From NCBI GenBank assembly GCA_013289445.1, contig JABCZZ010000008.1, positions 52,062 through 58,944 on the forward strand: a DNA stretch of 6,883 nucleotides. Direction: 5' to 3'. The stretch comes from Alphaproteobacteria bacterium (GTDB lineage: Bacteria; Pseudomonadota; Alphaproteobacteria; Rickettsiales; JABCZZ01). A program made the position numbers and the translations under genes. Below, in pieces: positions 1 through 4,627 of the stretch. How positions within the stretch are numbered: the first letter of the stretch is position 1; each line of letters starts with the position of its first letter. The notes under the pieces are model-generated. The model made no database searches and was not told where the DNA came from. It saw nothing but the letters and a program-made list of their open reading frames with translations.

Positions 1-81
1 GTCCGCAGGCGATTGAAAATCTGCCACAAGGGGATTTCAGCAATATCAGCGATGTGCTGCTGCAGGCCCCCGTCGTGGCGC
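1..81. repeat. Inverted repeat, left arm (copy of TonB plug coding DNA)
   Basis: Base i of this arm is the complement of base 1042-i over 81 positions. The only mismatch is at 73 (T where the other arm predicts G). Identity stops at 82. The left limit is the window edge, so the arm may be longer. Read on the plus strand it encodes the plug segment PQAIENLPQGDFSNISDVLL and then soon meets a stop at about 151-153, so it is not an intact second gene. A fold-back assembly or amplification chimera at a contig end is the simplest explanation; an inverted duplication or invertible segment is possible. Confidence 0.95.
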
Positions 82-1225
82 CGGGAGTCTGCGTGCCGGT
101 GGCATCGGCGGGAAACACCAAGGAATTGGTGTCGCTGGTCGCCTGCTCATAACTCGCCGACCAGCCAAAACGCACGGTGTTGGAGGCATTGGCGCGCCAG
201 CTGTAATCGTTCTGCAGCCCTGCGCTGGCACTCTCCTGATAGACGTGTGAGGCGATGCCGTTGAAAATAAGATCACCCGCATCGTCAGGTTGGAATAATA
301 CCGTGCTATCGCGCGCAAAGAGCGCAAGCTGATAGGTGGTGTCGTCATTGACTTTGCCGTTTATCGCGCCGATAGCATAGGTATTATGCTCGAACTGGCG
401 CTCATTGAGATCGGCGGAATTGAAATTGGGCACCCCTGCCAGCGTGTCGACTTGCGGCTGACCGGGATTGTTGGGAATTTCAAAACGGTTGGTGGAATTG
501 CCAACGATGACGCTGAATTTGGTCTCAGGGGCGAAGGCATAGGAGAGATAGCCAAACTCCTTATCCTGCGTGGTGTTGTCATGGATGGGTGTGGGGCCCG
601 ATGTAGGCGGCTCGATGCCGCGATCATTCTGCAGGTAATTGCCGGTGAAGAAATAATTCACCTGCCCCGAAGAACCGTATAGCTCCTGATTGCCTTCGAT
701 GGTGTCATTACTGCCCATCATCACGCTGCTGCGGCCGCCATTATCGAAGCTGCCGGTCTTGGTGGTGATGTCGACAATGCCCGCTGTGCGGTAGCCATAT
801 TGTGCGGGCAACGCGCCCGTCAGCAGGTCGATCTTCTGGGCGAAATGTGTATCGAGTGTCTGGCCAAAGCCCGTTATACCCTCGGGCAGGATGATGCCGT
901 TGATGCGGTATTGCAGATCGGCATGATCGCCACGCACATGCAATTGGCCGTAAGAATCCTGCGCCACGCCGGGGGCCTGCAGCAGCACATCGCTGATATT
1001 GCTGAAATCCCCTTGTGGCAGATTTTCAATCGCCTGCGGACTGAACACATAGGTGCTGCTGCCCGTCACGGTGCTCAGATTATCGCGGGTCTGCGCAAGC
1101 GGATGAATGACAATATGGGTGATGCCGTCCTGCGCTGCATCAGGTGGCGTGTCATCGGCAAACGCTGCGGAAGCGACACCGAGTGCGCATGCAGCCGTAA
1201 TGGTTATTTTTGCCGTCCGTTTCAT
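1..1225 (-). CDS. TonB-dependent outer-membrane receptor, N-terminal part (gene runs off the left edge)
   Basis: The reading frame is open from the ATG at 1225 to the left edge, about 381 codons before the inverted repeat. Seen: a signal peptide (MKRTAKITITAACALGVASA, probable cleavage after AFA at residue 23), a possible TonB box (THIVIHP, 36-42), and a plug domain (about 45-160) with the family's features ISDVLLQAPGV (77-87), LHVRGD (95-100), YRINGIILPEG (106-116), KIDLLTGALPAQYG (131-144) and AGIVDITTKTG (148-158). Beta-barrel-like sequence follows. Such receptors import metal chelates or other large ligands across the outer membrane using TonB-ExbBD energy. A Zur-like palindrome just upstream suggests zinc import (ZnuD-like), which is inference. 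An in-frame ATG at 1237 is an alternative start; neither has a strong ribosome binding site, though GGAT lies about 7 bases before 1225. The last 81 bases (1-81) are an inverted copy of its own plug and read as non-barrel sequence, so the true gene probably departs near position 82. Confidence 0.9.
   Translation of the reverse strand, partial: MKRTAKITITAACALGVASAAFADDTPPDAAQDGITHIVIHPLAQTRDNLSTVTGSSTYVFSPQAIENLPQGDFSNISDVLLQAPGVAQDSYGQLHVRGDHADLQYRINGIILPEGITGFGQTLDTHFAQKIDLLTGALPAQYGYRTAGIVDITTKTGSFDNGGRSSVMMGSNDTIEGNQELYGSSGQVNYFFTGNYLQNDRGIEPPTSGPTPIHDNTTQDKEFGYLSYAFAPETKFSVIVGNSTNRFEIPNNPGQPQVDTLAGVPNFNSADLNERQFEHNTYAIGAINGKVNDDTTYQLALFARDSTVLFQPDDAGDLIFNGIASHVYQESASAGLQNDYSWRANASNTVRFGWSASYEQATSDTNSLVFPADATGTQTPGATTGACSSTSLILLKSPCGRFSIACG
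961..1041. repeat. Inverted repeat, right arm (within the TonB plug domain)
   Basis: This is the partner of positions 1-81. It lies inside the normal plug coding sequence, codons 62 to 89 on the minus strand, and reads as ordinary TonB receptor protein on both sides. It is therefore the original copy, and the left arm is the displaced one. The two arms bracket 879 bases of receptor coding sequence. Confidence 0.95.
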
Positions 1226-1250
1226 AATGCGATCCATTTTGCGATGCGAC

Positions 1251-1277
1251 GTGTAATGTTATAATATAACATGTCAC
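1251..1277. promoter_or_regulatory. Zur-box-like operator upstream of the TonB receptor
   Basis: The 17-base core ATGTTATAATATAACAT (1256-1272) is a perfect palindrome around the A at 1264. Outside it, two positions fail and then GTG (1251-1253) pairs with CAC (1275-1277), giving 11 of 13 paired positions per arm. TGTTATA-n-TATAACA is, from memory, the proteobacterial Zur consensus. The site lies 26-52 bases upstream of the receptor ATG at 1225, where a repressor would block transcription, and about 160 bases from the divergent fur-like gene. Inferred role: zinc-dependent repression of the receptor. The local Fur-family protein looks like Fur/Mur rather than Zur, so Zur would be encoded elsewhere. 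Confidence 0.75.
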
Positions 1278-1278
1278 T

Positions 1279-1307
1279 CTTCTACACAGCCTGCCTCCTC
1301 TGATCAA
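1279..1307 (-). promoter_or_regulatory. Possible promoter of the TonB receptor gene
   Basis: On the minus strand TTGATC (1307-1302) and TAGAAG (1284-1279) are separated by 17 bases, each matching 4 of 6 consensus positions. Transcription would begin inside the adjacent Zur-like palindrome, consistent with repression by blocking initiation. A second possible -10 (TATATT) lies within the palindrome itself. The assignment is weak on sequence alone. Confidence 0.3.
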
Positions 1308-1434
1308 CCTAAATTTTAAACCCTGTTGTCTTTTCTTCTAAAAATGCCATGTAAGGCGCGGCTGGGGCCGCATGTGTCGTTTATCACTTGCCTCCCGGTA
1401 TTTTCCGTGTAAGTTTCCGTCAAGAGGGAAAAGG

Positions 1435-1851
1435 ATGCCATCACGCTTAGAAAAAAAATGTGCTGAGAGTGGTCTTAAGATGACCGAGCAGCGCCGCATT
1501 ATTGCCCGCACGCTGTCAGAATCGGACGATCATCCCGATGTGGAAATGCTCCATCAGCGTGCCCACAAGATTGACTCGCGCATCAGTATCGCCACCGTCT
1601 ATCGCACCGTTCGCCTGTTTGAAGAAGCCGGCATCATCGAGAAGCATGATTTCGGCGATGGTCGCGCACGCTATGAGGAATCGGGCGAAATTCATCATGA
1701 TCACCTCATTGATCTTAAAAGCGGCAAGGTAATTGAATTCAGTAATGAGCAGATTGAACAGTTACAGCGTGCCGTTGCCGAGAAGCTTGGCTACCAGCTG
1801 GTCGACCACCGGCTTGAGCTTTTCTGTGTACCCCTCAAAGGAAAAAGCTGA
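1435..1851 (+). CDS. fur: Fur-family metal-dependent transcriptional regulator (Fur/Mur type)
   Basis: A 138-residue protein, the usual Fur length. The start at 1435 follows AAGAGGG (1422-1428) with 6 bases of spacing; the same frame extends up to an ATG at 1372, but those 21 residues are atypical of the family. Seen: a winged-helix DNA-binding half with TEQRRIIARTL (17-27), DHPDVEMLHQRA (32-43) and the recognition helix ISIATVYRTVRLFEEAGII (50-68), then the metal-binding dimerisation half with GEIHHDHLIDLKSGKVIEF (84-102). Metal-ligand candidates are H33, E81, H87-H90, E101, E108 and H125. The structural-zinc CxxC of E. coli Fur is replaced by D93...S96, as in many alphaproteobacterial Fur/Mur proteins, which respond to iron or manganese. 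That makes Zur less likely despite the Zur-like box nearby. It is first gene of a tight run with olsB and olsA. Confidence 0.88.
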   Translation: MPSRLEKKCAESGLKMTEQRRIIARTLSESDDHPDVEMLHQRAHKIDSRISIATVYRTVRLFEEAGIIEKHDFGDGRARYEESGEIHHDHLIDLKSGKVIEFSNEQIEQLQRAVAEKLGYQLVDHRLELFCVPLKGKS

Positions 1852-1854
1852 GCG

Positions 1855-2700
1855 ATGGAATCTCTGGTGACCGATAACCCCCGCATGCGAACCACGGCTT
1901 CTGGTAGATGGGGAGAAATACGTGTCGGCAATCTTGCGGTGAAACTCGCCTCGACGCAACGCGAAATCGAGGCCGCGCAGTCGCTGCGTTATCGCATTTT
2001 TTATGAAGAGATGGGAGGCAAACCTTCCGCCGAAGAGCGCGCGCTTAAACGTGATTTCGATATGTTCGACGCTCACTGCGATCACCTGCTCGTGCTGGAT
2101 TATGATCTGGCCGATCCTTGGCGCCGGGTGGTCGGCACCTACCGCCTGCTTACACGCAGCGCAGCACGCGCGCCCGGAAAATTCTATAGCGAAAGCGAAT
2201 TTGATATCGCTGCCATCAAGCGCGAAAAAGGCGAAATCCTTGAGCTCGGACGCTCCTGCGTCGATGCAGGGTATCGTAATCGCGCCGTCATGCAACTGCT
2301 CTGGCGCGGCATCGCAGCGTATGTGTCACAACACGACATCAAACTGATGTTCGGCTGCGCCAGCTTCGCCGGCAACGACGTGAAAACGCATGCTCTGCCT
2401 CTTTCCTACCTGCACCATTATCATATGGCACCCGTTGCCATGCGCGCCGAAGCATTGGCCGATCAGTATGTCGAAATGAACCTGATGGCAAAAGATTCGA
2501 TCGAACCTAAAGAAGCCTTTGCAGCGCTTCCGACGCTGATCAAAGGCTATCTGCGTGTGGGCGGATATATCGGCCATGGCGCGGTGATTGATAGACATTG
2601 CAACACCATCGATGTCGGCGTGGTGGTGAAAACCGAGCTGGTGGCCGAGAAATACGCGCTGCGTTATTCCACCCCCACCACCGCCAAAGACGACGAATGA
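1855..2700 (+). CDS. olsB: L-ornithine N-alpha-acyltransferase (OlsB-like, GNAT fold)
   Basis: A 281-residue protein starting three bases after the fur-like stop; AAGGAAA (1838-1844) is a rather distant ribosome binding site. OlsB moves a 3-hydroxyacyl chain from acyl carrier protein to the alpha-amino group of ornithine, giving lyso-ornithine lipid, the first step to this phosphate-free membrane lipid. Seen: the hemolysin/OlsB-type acyltransferase features AQSLRYRIFYEEMG (41-54), FDAHCDHLLVLD (71-82), VVGTYRLL (92-99), ELGRSCVDAGYRN (130-142) and LMFGCASF (164-171). There is no signal peptide, consistent with a cytoplasmic or membrane-associated enzyme. The next gene is an OlsA-like acyltransferase that would do the second step, which strongly supports the call. 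Residues 1-25 are poorly conserved, and M11 is a possible but unsupported later start. Related N-acyltransferases acting on other amino acids are the main alternative. Confidence 0.88.
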   Translation: MESLVTDNPRMRTTASGRWGEIRVGNLAVKLASTQREIEAAQSLRYRIFYEEMGGKPSAEERALKRDFDMFDAHCDHLLVLDYDLADPWRRVVGTYRLLTRSAARAPGKFYSESEFDIAAIKREKGEILELGRSCVDAGYRNRAVMQLLWRGIAAYVSQHDIKLMFGCASFAGNDVKTHALPLSYLHHYHMAPVAMRAEALADQYVEMNLMAKDSIEPKEAFAALPTLIKGYLRVGGYIGHGAVIDRHCNTIDVGVVVKTELVAEKYALRYSTPTTAKDDE

Positions 2701-3446
2701 TACCGGCGCTGCGACTGCTGTTACGCAGTATTCTGACGATATTCTGGGGCCTGATCATTTTATTTCCGCTGTTTGTAACATCGCAATTGCGCCTTGCCCG
2801 GCTCAACAGCGGCATAATGCAGTTTTCGTTCTTCATCGGCTGCCTGATCTGGGGGGTGCGCGTGACTTGCCGCGGTGCGCCGGCGAAAGATCTGCCCCTG
2901 CTCATGGTCTCCAATCATTTTTCCTATCTCGATGTCTTTGCCCTGGGAAGCACCGTGCCTGCCCATTTCACGCCCAAGCGCGAAGTGGCGAACTGGCCGT
3001 TCATCGGCCTTCTGTGCCGCACCGGCGGCTGCATATTCATCGACCGCAGACCTTCGCGCACATTGCATAACAAAAGCGAACTCGAATATGCCCTGCGCAA
3101 AAATTACATCATCAGCCTCTTTCCCGAAGGCACCACCAGCGACGGCAGCGGATTGCTGCCTTTCAAGTCGTCTTTTTTCAGTATCGCCGAGGAAAATGAT
3201 TTGATGGTGCAGCCTGTCAGCGTGCTCTACACCCATCTCAACGGCAAGCCGGTGGATGCCGCAGCGTTGCCTATCATCGGCTGGTATGGCGACAGTGATT
3301 TCTTTCCCCATGCCACTACTTTTCTCATGCAGAAGAATGTCGATGTCACCCTGATCTTCCACACGGCATTTAACGGCGGCGAATTCGAATCGCGCAAGGA
3401 ACTGGCTGCCCATTGCCGCGAAATCATCGCCGCGCCGCTGGCATAA
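2697..3446 (+). CDS. olsA: Lyso-ornithine lipid O-acyltransferase (OlsA-like, PlsC family)
   Basis: A 249-residue protein whose ATG overlaps the olsB stop (ATGA at 2697-2700), implying translational coupling; the frame opens further upstream, but inside olsB. Seen: an N-terminal hydrophobic segment (about 11-30) and a second near 42-54, then the four acyltransferase blocks: NHFSYLD (73-79, the HX4D catalytic pair H74/D79), the region GGCIFIDRR (110-118), FPEGTTSDG (142-150) and VQPVSVLY just after. The family acylates the hydroxyl of a lysolipid from acyl-ACP or acyl-CoA. Directly behind olsB the likely substrate is lyso-ornithine lipid, giving mature ornithine lipid at the inner membrane. 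A general 1-acylglycerol-3-phosphate acyltransferase (PlsC) role, alone or in addition, cannot be excluded. Confidence 0.87.
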   Translation: MIPALRLLLRSILTIFWGLIILFPLFVTSQLRLARLNSGIMQFSFFIGCLIWGVRVTCRGAPAKDLPLLMVSNHFSYLDVFALGSTVPAHFTPKREVANWPFIGLLCRTGGCIFIDRRPSRTLHNKSELEYALRKNYIISLFPEGTTSDGSGLLPFKSSFFSIAEENDLMVQPVSVLYTHLNGKPVDAAALPIIGWYGDSDFFPHATTFLMQKNVDVTLIFHTAFNGGEFESRKELAAHCREIIAAPLA

Positions 3447-3473
3447 AAAAAGCGCCCCTTTTTAGGGGGGCGC
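3444..3473 (-). terminator. Stem-loop with U-tract on the minus strand
   Basis: GCGCCCC (3452-3458) pairs with GGGGCGC (3467-3473) around a short A/T-rich loop. On the minus strand the hairpin is followed by a run of seven T (complement of A at 3445-3451), the form of an intrinsic terminator. On the plus strand what follows is AAAACCAAAC, so it is a poor intrinsic terminator for the fur-olsBA operon, although the stem could still protect or define that 3' end. No annotated minus-strand gene ends here, which raises the small-RNA possibility. Confidence 0.65.
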
Positions 3474-3547
3474 AAAACCAAACAATGGAGGGTAATTCCG
3501 TAATGCCTCAGATGAAGCATTGACACTCTCATTACATCATATATTGG

Positions 3548-3562
3548 TTAACGAATCGTTAC
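3548..3562 (+). promoter_or_regulatory. Palindrome with near-CtrA spacing and a GANTC site, upstream of ddpX
   Basis: TAACGAATCGTTA (3549-3561) is a perfect palindrome about the A at 3555. It also reads as TTAA-CGAATCG-TTAC (3548-3562), one base short of the CtrA half-site pair TTAA-N7-TTAA, and contains GAATC (3553-3557), a CcrM-type GANTC methylation site. It lies 40-54 bases upstream of the ddpX start, with TATTAT (3583-3588) between. Cell-cycle control is a guess; an unrelated dimeric repressor site is equally possible. Confidence 0.3.
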
Positions 3563-3601
3563 TAACGGAAATTAATTAATCATATTATATAACAATAACT
3601 T

Positions 3602-4150
3602 ATGAGCCTCGTTTCCATCCTTCCCCAAGAGCATGGCGTTGATATCGAAATAAAGTACGCCACCAGCGATAATTTCACCGGCAAGCCTGTCTATAAAAAG
3701 GGCGCCTGCTACCTGCATAAAGATGCGGCGGACTGCCTTAGCAAAGCGGTAAACTTAGCCAAACCGCTGGGGCTGAAATTCCTTATTTTTGATGCTTATC
3801 GCCCAAGCGAAGCGCAGTGGAAATTATGGGAGCATACGCCCAATCCTGATTTCCTTGCCGACCCCGCTAAAGGCTCGCCGCATTCGCGCGGCGTGGCCAT
3901 TGACCTCACGCTTATGCGCTCTGGCAGCGCGCTTGACATGGGTACGGCTTTTGACGCCTTCACGCCCCTTTCGCATCACGGCCACACCGGCATTTCCAGG
4001 GAAGCACAGGCAAACCGCCTTTTGCTGCTGGGCCTTATGACGGCGGCGGGATGGGATTTTTACCGCAATGAATGGTGGCATTACCAATTGTTCAATTCAC
4101 GCAATTATGCCCTCATAAGCGATAAGGATGCGGGCACAAATATGATGTAA
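3602..4150 (+). CDS. ddpX: D-alanyl-D-alanine dipeptidase (VanX/DdpX family, peptidase M15D)
   Basis: A 182-residue zinc dipeptidase, close to the usual size of about 190-200. Seen: FDAYRPSEAQ (63-72) with R67 matching the transition-state arginine of VanX, SPHSRGVAIDLTL (92-104) with zinc ligands H94 and D101, and NEWWHYQLF (156-164) with the catalytic base E157 and third ligand H160. All catalytic positions are therefore present. No signal peptide or membrane segment is seen, which fits a cytoplasmic enzyme cleaving D-Ala-D-Ala. Outside glycopeptide-resistance clusters such enzymes salvage D-alanine from cell-wall turnover; no vanH, vanA or dpp transporter genes are seen here, so a resistance role is not supported. 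The start is fixed by an in-frame stop at 3596-3598 and has no Shine-Dalgarno sequence; with TATTAT/TATAAC only 9-14 bases ahead, a leaderless or very short-leader mRNA is likely. Confidence 0.92.
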   Translation: MSLVSILPQEHGVDIEIKYATSDNFTGKPVYKKGACYLHKDAADCLSKAVNLAKPLGLKFLIFDAYRPSEAQWKLWEHTPNPDFLADPAKGSPHSRGVAIDLTLMRSGSALDMGTAFDAFTPLSHHGHTGISREAQANRLLLLGLMTAAGWDFYRNEWWHYQLFNSRNYALISDKDAGTNMM

Positions 4151-4172
4151 ACGCCTAAAATTGCAGCTAGTT

Positions 4173-4207
4173 TTAACGATGTATTAATGCCCGGACTGTA
4201 GTATAAT
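4173..4207 (+). promoter_or_regulatory. CtrA-type promoter of the flagellar rod-like gene
   Basis: TTAA-CGATGTA-TTAA (4173-4187) is an exact TTAA-N7-TTAA CtrA box; only the sometimes-cited trailing C is T. A perfect -10 TATAAT lies at 4202-4207, so a 17-base spacer puts the -35 at about 4179-4184, inside the box. That is the arrangement known for CtrA-activated promoters. Transcription should start near 4214. A GGAG ribosome binding site (4220-4223) precedes the ATG at 4229 by 5 bases. CtrA commonly controls flagellar genes in alphaproteobacteria, which agrees with the downstream product. Confidence 0.68.
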
Positions 4208-4228
4208 TATATTCATCCCGGAGTAAGC

Positions 4229-4627
4229 ATGACCCTTGCCATCAATGCAGCCATAAGCGGTTTTTCTGCCGCTACCACGCGCATCGCGGTCAGCGCCAAC
4301 AATATTGCCAATGCCCAAAGTACCCAGACGCTGGATGAAAACGGCAACGTGGTGAACACGCCCTATGTTCCCGAGCAGGTCAACCAGTCAACACAGACAA
4401 CGGGTGGCGTAAGCGCCCAGGTAGTTCCGATCAACCCACCGACCATCAATTACGCCGACAGCAACAATGCAGCGGCAAACGCGAGTGGCGTGACCCAGTT
4501 TCCCAATGTCGATACTGCCGATCAGCTGGTGCAGGCGCAAACCGCCACGTACGACGCGCAGGGCAACCTCAGCGTACTCAAAGTGCAAGGCGATCTGTTT
4601 CAATCACTGCTTAATATCATCGCTTAA
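4229..4627 (+). CDS. FlgC-like flagellar basal-body rod protein (orphan)
   Basis: A 132-residue protein, near the usual FlgC length of about 135-140. Seen: the N-terminal rod-protein helix and motif, AISGFSAATTRIAVSANNIANAQST (8-32), with the family's SANNIAN (22-28); a middle section rich in Asn, Thr, Gln and Val; FPNVDTADQLVQAQTATYDA (91-110), matching the PNVD...EM...A...Y region of FlgC; and a C-terminal helix ending SLLNIIA. Such proteins form the rod linking the MS ring to the hook, are exported by the flagellar apparatus, and lack a cleaved signal, as here. Canonical flgC sits between flgB and fliE; this gene stands alone with its own CtrA-type promoter, so it may be a paralogue rather than the main rod subunit. 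Its last bases overlap the convergent pstS stop. Confidence 0.75.
   Translation: MTLAINAAISGFSAATTRIAVSANNIANAQSTQTLDENGNVVNTPYVPEQVNQSTQTTGGVSAQVVPINPPTINYADSNNAAANASGVTQFPNVDTADQLVQAQTATYDAQGNLSVLKVQGDLFQSLLNIIA

Larger units (their letters stand above)
3444..3577 (-). ncRNA. Candidate minus-strand small RNA
   Basis: Four elements line up on the minus strand. A TATAAT (3589-3584) could start RNA near 3577, though no good -35 is seen. An 8-bp hairpin (3521-3502, loop AUCU) includes one G-U pair that becomes a C-A mismatch if the plus strand is transcribed, so pairing favours leftward RNA. An apparently unpaired stretch carries ACCCUCCAU (complement of 3485-3493), an anti-Shine-Dalgarno-like sequence. 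The orphan U-tailed terminator ends it at 3444. The product would be about 130 nt. No known family is recognised, and the promoter end is the weakest part. Confidence 0.3.

Noticed and set aside
800..1264. Plus-strand ORF of 154 codons opposite the TonB receptor
   Set aside because: It is antisense to a well-supported TonB plug domain, has no recognisable motif, and overlaps the Zur-like operator.
1372..1434. N-terminal extension of the fur-like gene from the ATG at 1372
   Set aside because: The 21 added residues are Cys/Arg-rich and unlike Fur N-termini, and the 1435 start has a good ribosome binding site and the normal length.
2760..3413. Minus-strand ORF of 217 codons opposite olsA
   Set aside because: A shadow of olsA, whose plus-strand frame carries all the acyltransferase motifs; the antisense product is low in recognisable features.
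3485..3523. Tiny plus-strand ORF (MEGNSVMPQMKH) with GGAGG before an internal ATG
   Set aside because: Only 12 or 6 codons, located after the olsA hairpin with no downstream gene it could attenuate. The same bases are better explained as an anti-Shine-Dalgarno segment and hairpin of a minus-strand RNA, itself only tentative.
3602..4150. Glycopeptide-resistance (van) cluster
   Set aside because: Only the dipeptidase is present. No D-lactate dehydrogenase, D-Ala-D-Lac ligase or VanRS genes flank it, and the enzyme family has a housekeeping salvage role.
4156..4175. AT-rich imperfect hairpin after ddpX as a terminator
   Set aside because: The stem needs two G-U pairs and is almost all A-T; it overlaps the CtrA-type box, which explains the sequence better.
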